Shown piece after piece: positions 1 to 13,261 of a stretch of DNA of 64,000 bases; positions within the stretch are counted from its first letter, which is position 1; every line of letters begins with the position of its first letter. The position numbers and the translations under genes were made by a program. The stretch is taken from positions 63,238,501 to 63,302,500 of the forward strand of contig NC_089980.1 of NCBI RefSeq assembly GCF_036417845.1, read 5' to 3'. The notes below the pieces were generated by a model. It ran no database searches and was not told where the DNA came from. It saw only the letters and a program-made list of their open reading frames with translations. The DNA is from Apteryx mantelli (taxonomy: Eukaryota > Chordata > Aves > Apterygiformes > Apterygidae).

Positions 1-1886
1 GGAATACACAAAGGAAATAAGACCTCAGGCTTAAATCACAAGATCAGAAAAGTAACGCAGATATTTGTGCAAAGAAAGGTAAGCATTAGCAATGATAAAG
101 GGTGTCTGATCAAAATATAAGTGATAGAAAGATCAGACATTAGAGCATTAGACTATATGGTTAAGGCAGACCGGTCACTTTGGGCATCTGGAAGAGCAAG
201 GTGACTAGCTCTCCTCTCCTTTTTCAAGCTTGTGTAAGTTGGTACTCATATACAGCTGGGGAAGGCTTTGAGGCAATTTCATTGTGAGACTTGAATTTAT
301 GAGAGCAGGTTTGAATGCATGCTGTGCTTTTGGCTTCCCACCACATTCTCCTGAATGTTGAAATATTTCTGAGGAAAACAGTCTTCTGAGTTTAAAGAAG
401 AAGATAATGAGCTACAAAACTGCTGATTATTGTAAGGACTTATCATTCTTTGGGTGATTTGAGTTTCTCCCACTATCTTGAAAAGATAGATTTAGTCCTT
501 CTGGCATGGAAATGCCTGTAGCTCAAGAGATTTCACTTCTTTGGTGAAATGAGAATACACACCTCTGAGCCAGTAGCATTTGATGAGATTCATTCTGTCA
601 TTATTGACCTTGCCACTGCAAGAGGGTGGGATATTGTGATAAAGACTGGACATGCTCTGCTTTCCTGCTGATGTTGAGTCTTGCTTTCCAAGTCACAAAA
701 CTTACCAGACTTAACATGCCATCCTGTAAACATCACTTTAAATTAAACTTTTTTTTTTGTGGCAGGAAAAGTTAGTCGTGTACTTTTCATTGATGGCAGA
801 ACTCAGGCACCATCAAAGTTCAAGCCATAAATTCTCTGTGGCAGCCAAAACCACTGAGCTGTGGAGCCCTGCTTAGGAGTTAGAGGAGAGAGGTTCTGGG
901 AACCCAGCCTCAGAATGCCTGGAAGGTGTTGGGAATGTGACGCAACTTAGCTGAGGGCTTTCTGGCTCTCGCGAATTGTGCTCCAGAGTGAGAGAGATGG
1001 AGAATCACTGTTTTCAATAGGCAGGGGCATTAAACTGTTAAAATTGTTTTAAATATCAGTCTGAGCTACAATCCCAAATCCAAAGAATCCCATCCTCTGA
1101 TCAGTTCAGAAAGCTTTTTTTTGTATCACCAAAATCTATCAGATGATTTCTTTTCTCCAAGAACGGAGAACTAAGTCTGACCTTTCTACCCAGGTCTGCA
1201 CTGGTGCTGCAGGCTGCTGGGCAGCAAATAAGATATCCTGCAAATCCAGGAAAGGCTGCTTTTCTCTCAGATTATACAGCAGCAAGGCAGCATGAGCAGG
1301 CTGAACAGGTCATCTTTTAAGGAGGATTGGTCTGGTCAGAAGCAAACTGGAACTGGTCAGGAACAGAACGGGACTGCTCAGGACTATAAGTACTTCCAGC
1401 TCTCTCTGCTAACACACACAGCCTCTGAAAGGAAGACAAGTATGTGTAGCTGTAGGTCAACACCTCACCCCCATACACCTTCTGCCAAAGAGAGGGAGAC
1501 TGCTCAGGTAGGGAATGCGGGTCCTCAGCAGGGCTGCACCTCTCCAGGATCTGCCAGCGTGGACAAAGCTCCTGCCATTCCCTGCCTCTGGCCATCCACC
1601 TCCTCAAGGAGCTGCCAGTATGCAAAGCTCTCACACCCAGGCAGTGTCCCAGGGCAAAGAGAAAAGTTTGGGGATTGCTGGAATATTTAGATGATCTGAC
1701 ATCCCAAGGATTCGCTAACACTTGAAATGGCATTTCCTTTTGAAAGGTTTGGGAAGTTATTTGAGAAGAAAGAACACTTGGAAACATTTTTAAAAGGTCA
1801 AAATCAAAATAAACATTTGGAAACTAGAGAATTTGCTCACCCAGTCTGAAATGTTCCTTTCCTTCAGATTTGCTGCACAGGAATTC

Positions 1887-1904
1887 TTTTTTTTTTTTTT
1901 TTTT
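1887..1904 (+). repeat. Run of 18 T
   Basis: Homopolymer in intergenic sequence with no recognised element attached. Confidence 0.9.
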
Positions 1905-3480
1905 CCAGGGCTTCAACATTTCTTCTTTTCTGGTAAGAAAAGAATGTCAGATCTTGACAGTTCTTGTGGGGCAGGATGAACCTCTCCCACTCAGCCCCTC
2001 TGTGCATGCATCATTCATATGAGAAATGGGCCCTTGGACTGTAAACCAATTGAGCAATTTGCTTCCAGAAGGAAACCACCACAAGAGTAGAAAAAGATGT
2101 TGAGAACAAAAGTCATTGTTTAATGTGATAAAGGAAATTAGTGTTGAAAACAGTTTCCACTGTATTCTGTTTCCTACAGCTCTGTTATTTAAAAAAAAAG
2201 ATCCCAGTCTGTCCTCCACAGGCTTGACCTAAAGCTTATCTTTCTCCTAGTCATGTATCACAAATTCTATAAATTTTACACTCCCTGCAGTTTCTCTGAC
2301 TTTGCTTGTCAGGTCCATGGGGTAGGGATATATTTGTTACATGTAATACAAAGCACAGCGGGCTACTGCTCCCTGATGCAGGCACTATACCAGTACAGAT
2401 AATAAATAAAGAAGAACGTGCCAAGCCATACAAGAATTAGAACTTTGAAGTTTTCTCTCTTTCTGTTATTCTCATTGCAATTTTAATACAGTTATTTAGA
2501 AGTTAATATATTTCACCCTTGTTGCTCACTAAATATTCTTAGATTAGCAGAGATGTAGAGCTGCTGAACACAGTTAAAGCGAGAAGGAATAATAGAATTG
2601 TTTGCCAAGCAGATGTAGAACATTATTACTAATTTATTGTTTTTCATCATTCCTCCCAAGTTAAGAAAAATCAAATCATTGAACTCTAAAGCTGGTAACA
2701 AACGTCAAAGCATTTGGATTCAAAAACAAAAGAGTAACTCTGTATCTGCAGTCATCCTGTAATTTGTTCTTTAGCCTTAACGTGTTTGTTTTCCTTGGCT
2801 TTATTCTTAAAACATCTCTTTCTCAAAAGTTATCTTTTGAAGAGTGGGGATTTCTAAGGTATTGGCTGTGCCCTCTCTCTGACCCTGTGAAGGGAACAGT
2901 CTGAGAAGGCTGGGACGTCTTTGGGTTTGACACGTGTTGCTATCAGTGAGTACAGGCTCAGCCTGCATTTATTCTCACTATGCATCCAAGATCCCAAACG
3001 AAAAGAAATCATAACAAATACTATGGTCCCACTATTGTGCAGGTTTCCAAATTCCCAGCTATGCTCCTATGTATTTGTGGTGCTGTCATACAAAACTTCA
3101 GGATTCTCAGACCTATTGTTTTCCTATTTTTGCTTATAAGACTTTCTGATTCTATGCCATGTGGCAGGGTGTCTGAGATGCACCGAATGCCTGGCATCCC
3201 TCCCTAGAGGCAGGTATCCTGTGTCCCCTACCCTGACAGTTCAAAGGGCTCTAAAAGTTATCGGCTTGGCTCAGAATGCATGAACTTTTATAAAATAATA
3301 AACACTAGAGTCTTTCTGCTTGGCTGGCTTCTGGCTTTCTGAGCCATTCGGTTCGATGTGCCAAGCTCTGATCCCCAAGCATGGGGGCTACAACTTTACT
3401 TAATTCTGAGGTAATAGTTAAGATTTTAAAATGGACTGAAGAGAAGCCAGCAGCAGGCTTTGCAATGAATTCATAGCAGC

Positions 3481-3522
3481 TGATAAAAATATGATACAAA
3501 TTGTGATAAAAATATGATACAA
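3481..3522. repeat. 19-bp perfect direct repeat, 4-bp spacer
   Basis: TGATAAAAATATGATACAA occurs at 3481-3499 and again at 3504-3522, a period of 23. It is probably a local replication-slippage duplication. No function is evident. Confidence 0.9.
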
Positions 3523-4002
3523 GACCAATGGGTGACCACAGCCTTCCAGAGCAATGTCTAGAGACCACATGACATACACTGCTGCATCTCAAGTAGAGGC
3601 CTGTGTTTAGGCAACTGAATACCAGAGAGCATGTAGGCACCAAAATTCAGGTATTTGCCTAGAGCTAAATCCCTCCCCTGCTTCACAATGAGCTGAATCT
3701 TTCCATAAAAGTGTTTGTTTCTTTCCATTGACTGTAAGAGAAATCTGGTCAGCTGGGCCATGTGTCAACAGCTGTTCTGCAGATGCTAGCAGACCCCTTT
3801 GTCTAGGGGCATGCCACAACCATTGAAATACCAGCTCACCTGGTAAGCATTGAGGGATTCTTTACATCTGTATGAAAAAAAAACCTTTGGAAGTTTTGAC
3901 TTCCTTCCAATGGAAATGTTTTTAACCATTTCTGATGAAAAAAATGACTGTATTTGTTCTAAAAAAATCAGCCTGATGGATTTCTTCAAAACTGGCTAAC
4001 AC

Positions 4003-4021
4003 TTTTTTTTTTTTTTTTTTT
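4003..4021 (+). repeat. Run of 19 T
   Basis: Homopolymer in intergenic sequence with no recognised element attached. Confidence 0.9.
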
Positions 4022-7000
4022 GCTCAGTTCAGATTCATAGCCAGTTAAAAGTTTTGTACACTGTGTTTTATACACTTTTCCACACTGTGGCTGATCCCTG
4101 CTGTTGATGATACCAGCAAGCAGCATTCTGGGATGAAATACTGCCCAGTACAAAGTGATGGAGATTCTTTTATGAACTTCAGTATGGGCAAGATTTTACC
4201 TCTAATTCTTGTGGTCAAAGGTTTTCTACAGGCTTCACTTCTTCCCAAGCACAGTCCCCCAACTGCGGTAGATCAGGCCACCATGGGGGAAATTCTGAAA
4301 AATAACTGAGATCTCAAAGTGGGTCAGAAATACCCTCAAATGCCATGCATTTGCACAGGGATACTACAAGGAGATTTGAAAACAGCAGAGCTATTAAGAG
4401 TCTGAGGTGGTTTTCAGGAATGGAAGTGTTTCTGGAGGAGGCTGGAAGAAGGAAAGGTGAGGACATTTCTCCAAACTACATGGAAGTTCAGCTTGAAACT
4501 GGGTGAAAGTTCAGGTCTGTGCTTCCTTTATTCAAACCAGATTTCCTAGCTTCACTCTGTGTGTGCAGAATTATTCTTTAGTCATTATTTCCTAGTTTTC
4601 CTATTACAGTATGCAATTACTTAGAGGAATGCTTAGCTATTTTCAAAGTCCTGAGCTCTGTAGCAGAGGTGGATTTGCCAAGGCTGGTGCTGAGGTCCCA
4701 GCCTCACACTATACCTGTCCCTCAGGGCTTTCTTCAGCCCAACTCTAATCTGGACTGGATGCTGCTGAGGATGTGGCATGCATGACAAGCACTCCTGGAG
4801 AGCACCCCTCGCCCTGGTTTCACCTGACAGGAGCCCAGTTTGATCACTCATAGACCAGTCAGCAACACAAATCACTACAGGTTGAAAATGGGGAGGGCAG
4901 AATTCACTTCAAAAGCACGCTCTGCTGTGAACGAGGGGTGGTGTTGGCACACCACGAGGTAACAGTAATGCACGGACAGTAGAATAGCTCCTTCCTTCCC
5001 ATTTTGTCCCCCATCAAAGCAACACCCTGCCTTGAACTGTAAGTGCTCCTACCTACAATAATGGCCATTCTATGGAGGACCAGTGTGGTACTATATGGGA
5101 AACGATCCTATAAGGCCAGAAGTAGCTGCTATCAAGATATTTACTATAGACAGCACCAATTATTTTTCCCACAAACTGTAGCTCACCATGATGATTTAAC
5201 TGGTCCAAAGCACCTGGAGGCACAAAAATGAGCACGTAGGAAGTGACTAATGAGGAGTTCAATAATAAGCTGGTATTATTAAGAAAGGGGGAGGGAGACA
5301 GCTCCTTTCGAGTCACGTCTCCCTGGCCAGTGCTAATAAGCTGTTCAAGGATGCACGAGCTCAGCTTGAATTAAGGTGTTGACAGCTACCTGTTGGGATA
5401 TGAGTTACACCTGCTGGGCAATTGCTGTTGCAGTTCAACTAGTTTTGAGCCTTTGAATGCATAAATCGCTTTATCTTTGCACTATGCTTGAAGTAAGTAA
5501 GTCATTAGTTCAGGCTCATTTTAACTGTCATTCAGATGACTGTTCCCATTTGAAGTGACAGGTAGAGGGGAGGGAAACACTGCAAATGCCCTCTCTCTGT
5601 GATACGCAGGCCAAATCAGAAGAGCTACCAGCACTGTGATGGTGATGGTGGCAGTGAGTGCCATGTAACCCAAGGACACTGAACTGCTCTGGGAGGGCAA
5701 AGTGCCTTCCAGATGCAGCATTTTAGCTTCCTCACATTTTGAGGGCAAGTTGTGCAATACTTGGTGTTTTGCTTGGCACCCCTTGCAGCTTTTGAAATTA
5801 AGCTAGCATCAGAGGTATTCTATTTTTGAACTCAGTTTTTGTGATCTCAGAGGAAATCTTGTGAGATCAAAACACTTCAACACAAGAACAGAAATGAAGA
5901 GAACTCTAAATTTACCCTTAAAAAATGCCATGATGGATATGAATATCTTTTGGGAAGAGTGCAGTGTTGCCCTTGGTGACTATGTGGGAGTTACAATAAT
6001 TAGCACACTCTAGGACTAAGGTCTAGCTAAACTCCCCTCTCTTTCTGATTCTTTCTGACCTGCCTTCTAAATCAAATCAGTATCTCCCATTACATGTTGC
6101 ATCCTTGACCAGGAACAAATGCTTATCCCTGACAAGAGCTCATAACATGCATCTTGAATGACCAAAAACCTCTTCCTGGATCCATAGGGATATAATTCCC
6201 GGGCTCACTTGGGAAAATTGTTGAATGCAAAACAAATATTTCATGATCTGATCCTGCAAATGCCTATGAGTCAATAAATCTATGGAGGTTGCTCGTGCAT
6301 GTAACTGTTTGCAGAACTGGGTGCCCCCAAATGATCTTTTCAGCAATGATCAGCAAAGTCACAAATGGTTAGAAGTCCAGTTAACAGTGCAGAGATTTGG
6401 ATGCTTATTATACTTATGTAAACCTTTTGGATCTACAACACTTGGCAGAAAATACAAGGATGAAGACAGCGGAAAGAATTGTAGCCCTTTTACTATTAGT
6501 CAGACCCCTGAAGAGCAGAGAGCATCATGGAGAAGAAAAACACTGGAAATGAAATTAACCAAACTTTGCTGAAATTGCAAAAGGCTTGTTTCAGATGGAG
6601 CGAGTAAGTTATATTACCAGAAGTGGCTAGCCTTTCCAGGTCCATTCCAATCAACCCTTTAACATGTTTATAACATAAATCTTCTGGTTTTCTGAAATGC
6701 AACATGTCACTGGTCCAGACCGCTGAAAGTAGTAAGGCCACTGTCAGTGTCCTGCTGTCCAGTGGCAGCTGTTCTCCCCATCCCCTAGAACTCTGCAGGC
6801 AGCTGACCTAGAGCCAGTGCAGATGTTTCACAGGCAGTACCAAATCCATAAGTGCAAAGTATGTAAAGAAGGAATCACAGATCTAAACAAGCAGCTCGCA
6901 TTGATAAAGGAATTTAATCTTCTTCCTTTGACTCTCACTGACTTTGTAATGCCAGCCTTTCACTACATCTCTATATTTCCATATCATATATTTCCTGATC

Positions 7001-7039
7001 TGAGAGGAGAGTCTGCACCATTCTTTCTCTCATTTCTGC

Positions 7040-7560
7040 CAAAAGACAACAGAGAAGGCCAACAGCATCCTGGGCTGTATGAACAGGAGCACAGCCAGTA
7101 GGTCAAAGGAAGTGATTGTCAGCACTCCTTAGACCACATCTAGATACAGTCTAAATACTGGGGAGTCCAGTTTTGGGCTCCCTAATACAAGAAAGGTGTC
7201 GATAACCTGGAGCAGTTTCAGCAGATGGCCACCAAGATGGTCAGGGCTGGAGCACTTGCCTGTGCAGAGAGGCTGAGGAAGCTGGGCTTGTTCATGCTGG
7301 GGAAGGGACAGATGCAGGCGACCTGACAACAGTCTGCCGGTTCCTACAGGGAGGTTGCTGAGATGACACAGCGAGGCTCTTCACCACACTGCACAGTAGG
7401 AGACAAAAGACAACAGGCATGAACTGATGCAAGGTTTTCAAGACCTGACTAGAAAAGCCTGGAGCAGCCCGGTCTGACCTCATTCAGAGCTGATCCTGCA
7501 ATTAGACTAAAGACCTCCTGAGGTCCCTTCTGACCTGACTTTTCCTATTATCCTATGAAG
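7040..7560 (+). mobile_element. CR1 LINE 3' fragment, old copy
   Basis: The sequence reads like a diverged CR1 end in the + direction: GCCAACAGCATCCTGGGCTG, then the gag-CAGTTTTGGGCTCCC and GAGAGGCTGAGGAAGCTGGG motifs of the RT C-terminus, and finally GAGGTCCCTTCTGACCTGAC with a degraded tail (CTATTATCCTATGA). The reading frame has many stops, so it is an inactive remnant. Boundaries are approximate. Confidence 0.75.
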
Positions 7561-10500
7561 AGGGAAGCCCAGTATTTTAAGCCACTCTCCAAGGCAGACC
7601 TGACCTCTCAATCTCCTGTGAGCTACTTATCGCCTGTTATTTGCAAATCAGGATGAGGACAGAGCGTGTTCTGTCAAGGGAATGACAGACAGACATATTG
7701 CTAAGACTTGGACATGGATAGAGTCTTTTGCTCCATGTCTGCACAGTGCTTGTACACTGAGGCAGTGCTCATCTCAGGCACAACAGTAAAATTTTGTGGT
7801 ACTCTTGCTAGCATTGCTCTTGCTATTATTATTTTTAAAGTCATTCTGAACTGAGCTGCATAATTTATCAATGATTAATAGTTAATAATATCAGCTGCAC
7901 CACCATCACTAATAGTAGTCACGTAAAAATAACATGGTCTTTCAGTGCCCATTTGTAAGGATATTTTCAGAAATTATTAGCTATCAAGAAATTAGAGACT
8001 CATAGATTTTACAGATGTTAAAAGGCCTCTTAGATTGCCCACTACTTACTAATTAAATTAAATACTAAATTAAAAACTTTTGGCCCCTATACATTAATTC
8101 ATAATTTCATTCATTTAATAACTCTAACACATAATTTCTTTTTGAAACTTCTAGTTACATGGAATTAGATTTCTTGGCAGAGTTGAGGTACTAAAGAAAA
8201 GAAAGAAGTAGTAACTGTTCACTATTAGTCTCTGGTCTAATTTTTTTTTTTCTGCCTATCTTAAATGCAACTGAAAGTTTCTCCTTTTAGAATTGCTGAA
8301 GAGCTTTTCAAATCCCATCCTGCTCAATATGCTCTCTGTCCAATGTGTTAGCATGGCTACGGAAATAGATATGAGAACTGAGAGAAGTAAAGAATGTCTA
8401 GTGCAACTGATTTATCAAGTTCTTATATTCAACCTTTTATAGACATCTAATTCTATATCATGTCATAAATGTCTAGTAAGTGTCTGGAAAGTGTAAACAG
8501 TTTTTGTTTCTGTGCTATTTCAGCAGCTAAATGCCATGCTTCTTTCACACAAAACAAAACAGAAAAAAAACCAGCTCTTTCTTGACCAAACAGATCCATG
8601 AATTTAAAGTTGACTTTCTTCAGCCAGTTTAAGAGAGCCAGCTCTCAGTCTCCTTGGCACACTTTTTGCTTTGTTGATTTTCATTAGAGTTTGCACAAGA
8701 CTCCAAAGCAGTTCTTCTGTTGGTTGCATAGAGATCTTTCCAGGATCCCTGCAATTATGAAACACAAAGCTGGCAAATTCTGGCAAACAAGTGAAGTCTA
8801 ATAACACCCCCAAAGCTGTGTGCCATGAAACCTGATCATATTTGTACTGAAAAGTCCACAGCTGCAGCAAAATGTTCTGACAAAGACACTAGACAATGTC
8901 ATGTTTTTGTTTCTGTCTTCTGAAGTCTTTTAGATAGCCTACGTGTTCTGACCTTTGGAAACACCAGTAACAATTCCCAGGTGGCTTTTATGGGTCTTGG
9001 CAGAGAAAAGAGAGAGATCGTGCTGCAGTGTACTCAGCCTCACTCTAGTTGTCAGCAAGAGGAAGAGAATCAGAGCTCTGCAGTTGCATGCTCTTTCACC
9101 CAGGAGAAATAACAAATTGCTCTGCAGTGACCTTTTTTTCACTTATTCAAAACTGGTGCTTGATACACTCCTTCCAGATGTAACACTTTACAGCAAGGCC
9201 TCCAAAATACAGAGTGGGTTATTTTTATTTGCCTCCACTCTTTTGTCAAATCTTATGATTCTGATAAGAAAATTGAAGTATAGTATATCAAGCATAATGC
9301 TCTTTTATGGGGGAGGTGGAGGACGTTGGAACATAATATGATCCATTATTTAATGTCTGAAAATGGATTGCTCCTCTTCTGCCACAGATATGCTTTAAAA
9401 TTGGCCTGGAAGGGATACTAAGCTAATAGGGACCCAGACTCAGTTCATATTTCTCATCTCCCTGCTTGATCTGAAGAACACATTCACTGTATTAATCTGT
9501 CTTAGATCATGGTGAATTAAAAACCAAAAGGTCAGAAGGGGACTGCAGGCTTCTATGTACTTGCATGGCTCCAACAGCTGAGGCTATATGCAACTGCTTG
9601 CAGAAAATGGCAATAGCAGTGATGGACCCTGGGAAACCATATGCATCTTCTCGGTCAGCCCCAAAAAAACACCTCTCAGGAAAAGTGAGGCATTCTGGAG
9701 TGTCTTTCCTATGAAGAGGCCACTTCTCCCACTGTTCCTCTAAAAAGCCAGATAAATAAGCAAATGCCGTCCAGCTCTATGTCTACACCAATTTCATGTT
9801 AATGAAAATTCAGCTAAACTTCAGTGGAAGAGGATAGGAAGGTGCTATAAGCCATTTGCATCTGATCATGGGCCCATACAGCCCATATCAGTGGTTTTGT
9901 TGCTTCTTTTCCAAATGTTTCCCCCTCTGGCCCCTTTCATCATATATGCCTTCTCTCTCAATGGCAGCAAACACTTCTGACACAGACTGAGTCCAGTGTC
10001 ACACAAGCTTTGGGACAGTGAATAGTTATAGAGTACATAAAATGTTGCCTTCTGATCACAAGTTTTTTTTTTCCTTTTATGTTAAAATAAATACATGTCA
10101 GAAAAGACTTTAAAGACTAAGCTTTTAAGATCAGCCTGGTCCATATGATGTAGAGAAGCAGGGATAACATTGATCCCTAGGGGAAAAATAATATCAGTCA
10201 TCTGGTCTAATACTATTGTAAAGGAGGGCATGGATGAACATGCTGGCCAGGGAACAGCTAAGACCTATGAAATCATTCGTATGGTCCTCAGCCATCTGAC
10301 TTCCCTCCACGCATGTATTATTATATTACTGGATAGCATTAAGGTACCTGGCCTGCCAAAGTGCTTGGGCTCACTCAGCTCTCGGTAAGGAAAATGTTCC
10401 TCACCCCTGCTCTGAAGAAAACACCACATTTCAAAAATGTATCCATGTTCAGCATAGCTCAGCATTTCCCTATCAGAGGATGCTGCCCTCAGTTCATGTT

Positions 10501-13261
10501 TTTTTGACTAGTGGATGCCTGGGTGAGTCTTACCAGCAATGGGGCTATGGTAGGAGAAACTACTTACTTCAGAAAACTTACCCATTGTTTCCAGGAGATA
10601 AGGGAGACTGGATGTCTCCATTGCAAAGAGAATTGATTGTGCTTGAAAAGCAGCACCATCCTGTGTTGCATGAGCAGTACAAAGCAGCCATAAACTCATC
10701 CTAGGCAGTCACTGCCTGGATTCAACATGTAGGTAACTGCCTTGGAAATGTTCTGACTCTATTAGGTCTTTGGGCTTTTCCTTGTCTGCCCTTTCTTTTA
10801 CTTCCTATGTTTGAGAACTCTTCAAAATACGGTTGAGGGAGCAGTGCTCCCACACTGGCGTTGACAGGAGCTGTGTATTTTAGAACGCCTTCTCAGCACA
10901 GGCCAGTGAGTAAAACCACTGAAATCCTGAACCAAGCTGAGGACTTTTCATTTCTTGAGGGATTTCTGTCCCTGTCCCCAACCTCTTGGTAATGGTAGGG
11001 CTTCAGTTTAAAATTTCCAGGAACTTTTGCAGTGTACTTTAGAAAAAAAAAATTCTCTTCAATGTTTTAAAAGTTTTATTGGTGGTGGAGAAAAAAAGAA
11101 AATTTATTTGCATATGAATAATATGTGGATTACAACAGGGGTAAATATAAATTGGGTTAAGCATTTTTTCTTATCTCCAGCTCACTGCACTTTTGTCTTC
11201 CATCCAGCTCAGCAGAACTTTTAGCCAGCTAAGATGTTTCCTCAGAGACCCATAAAAGTTGTACAGTCCAAAGCAAGTCCCATAAAATAAGTAAAACCTC
11301 CCAGTGTGAAGTTTTGCCTCCCTCCCACTCACCAATTAACTCCTCCTCCTCCCGCTTACATACAAGTCAGCTTCCCACACACCGAATGCCAAGTTTTCTG
11401 CTACTCTCTTGTTCACAGCAAACTCAGGAAAAGGAGAAGGCATTTTTTAACCATCTTGTGCTTAGGCTCTGTGGGGTCCTTCTCATCTCCAGATCTCTCT
11501 TGGGACAGCTGCAGTCTGCTGTTGGCGTGTCTTGATTTTCTCATCCGTAGAAGGAAACTCAAATCCGCTTACTTTCAACCATTTCTCATATGGGAACATG
11601 TCTTACCCATACGTATGTCTCCTTGTCTCTACGGGCACCACCCATGATACTGATTTAGAAAGAAATGAACACCCTGGTTCCTGTAAGTAAAGTTCAGGTA
11701 AAGATCTCAGCATTTGGCAGCTCTTTTACCTTGCTCCAACATCACAGAGAAATTACAGTGAAACAAAACTCCTGGTCTCAGAAAACTCCCATGTTTTCCT
11801 CTGACACAACCCCATCCCTTCTCTAGCTCATATCTCTCCTTCTTTATTAGCGGCAGGCCTGCAAAAAGTGTCTTTGAACACCCATCAACATTTTCAAACA
11901 TTTTTTTGCCCCTTCTATTTTTTAGAGGATGGGAAATCACTTCTACTCTCCATTTCCTTCCTCTGAGATTCTAGATTATCGTTCCTTAGTGGCTGAACCT
12001 GTTTGCACAGAATCTCTGGAAGTACAGTACAGTCTGTTTTAAAGGCCGTTTGCAAGGGCAAAATATCAAATGTTGGTAACAATGGCAACGTTTATTATAC
12101 AGAGTTACCTTTTAGCTAGATCACATGAAGCATTCATCATACAACATGGTAAAAGGCATGTTGATTAATTTTTTTCAGAAACTGTAAAGTCTCTTCTGTA
12201 GCTGGCTTCTGATCCCTCTATAGCTGGCTAGTTCCTCCTAGTTTCAGAGTGATAAACTTGATAAGCACATATATGTTTGGTTGTGGCCTGTTTAAGGTTT
12301 ATATAAAAAGCTGAAGGCTCTGGAAGGCAAGTCTAAGCAAACAAGACATGTTCAGATGTGGACACACAGCACATTTGAGACACTTTCTGGAGTTCAAGAG
12401 CGGGTTAAGTTGTCCATGTCGACACAGCCGAAGTTTGGAATATTCAAAAAGTTAGGGAGCCAAATGCAAGCCTGGCACGGCTCTTTTGGCTTCTCTGTGG
12501 ATATTCCAGGTATTAAGATCCACATTTCCTACCTAAGTGGAAGAATCTAAATTCATCTGGTGTTTGATTATTTCTGTCCAACCATGTCTGTGCATTCTGG
12601 CATATATTATTTCCCATTAGATGTACTCAGATCTTGGAGGAGAACCACTTCCCAATTCAACATAATAAAGCACAAAGCAGCATAATAGTAGCCAAATAAA
12701 TATTTCTCATAAAATAGGAAAACACAGCAATAATATACATGTAAAGAAAGCCTAAGAATAGTTGCTGTGTGAACTGATGGGATCCTAGAATCATTCAGAA
12801 ATGGGGGAGATGACACATGAATGCTTACACAGCACTGATCACTCTTTTCCAAAAGATAGACTTTTTTATGGTCACTTCCAACCCTAATGATTATGAGCCT
12901 TGCGGGTGGTAGCACAAGAGAGGTGTGTGTGCTGATACACCGCGTTGGTATGTTGTCACAGCTTCTCTGCCTTCCTGGCAGCACTCTGAGGTAGAAACTC
13001 CACTGTGAGCCCAAAGACAAACTTTTAGTTTATTGTGTCTGTAAACAGTTAGTTGTACAATTTTATGTACCAATTAAAACTCAAGACCATTCAATGTTCT
13101 TCTCCTGAGGCTGACGATTGATATGAAACCATAAACTCCTCCCCACGCCAATGCTGAGGCAACCAGATATTGCTAATAAATGCTGTTGTTTATAGGAAAC
13201 CTCAGATTCTGGAAGACAGACTCTGCATTTTTCAAAAGTGAAAAGGTTTTCTACTGCAATC
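7561..13261. other. Intergenic sequence, no gene recognised
   Basis: No coding match is recognised. A stretch at about 7995-8060 (ACTCATAGATTTTACAGATG) may be a very old CR1 3' end on the minus strand, but the match is too short to annotate. A minus-strand frame at 8870-8604 is discussed in the findings. Confidence 0.7.

Larger units (their letters stand above)
1..7039. other. Intergenic sequence, no gene recognised
   Basis: This is AT-rich unique sequence with two T runs and one 19-bp direct repeat. Small ORFs are scattered on both strands. The only one with a protein-like appearance is a minus-strand frame at about 5803-5521 (see findings), which I cannot identify. Confidence 0.7.

Noticed and set aside
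1292..1787. Overlapping ORFs of 132 and 156 codons on opposite strands
   Set aside because: Both frames have low-information composition, overlap each other and match no family; no splice or promoter evidence.
7995..8060. Very old CR1 3' end on the minus strand
   Set aside because: Only a short pattern resembling the AATCATAGATTTTA motif; too short and diverged to annotate.
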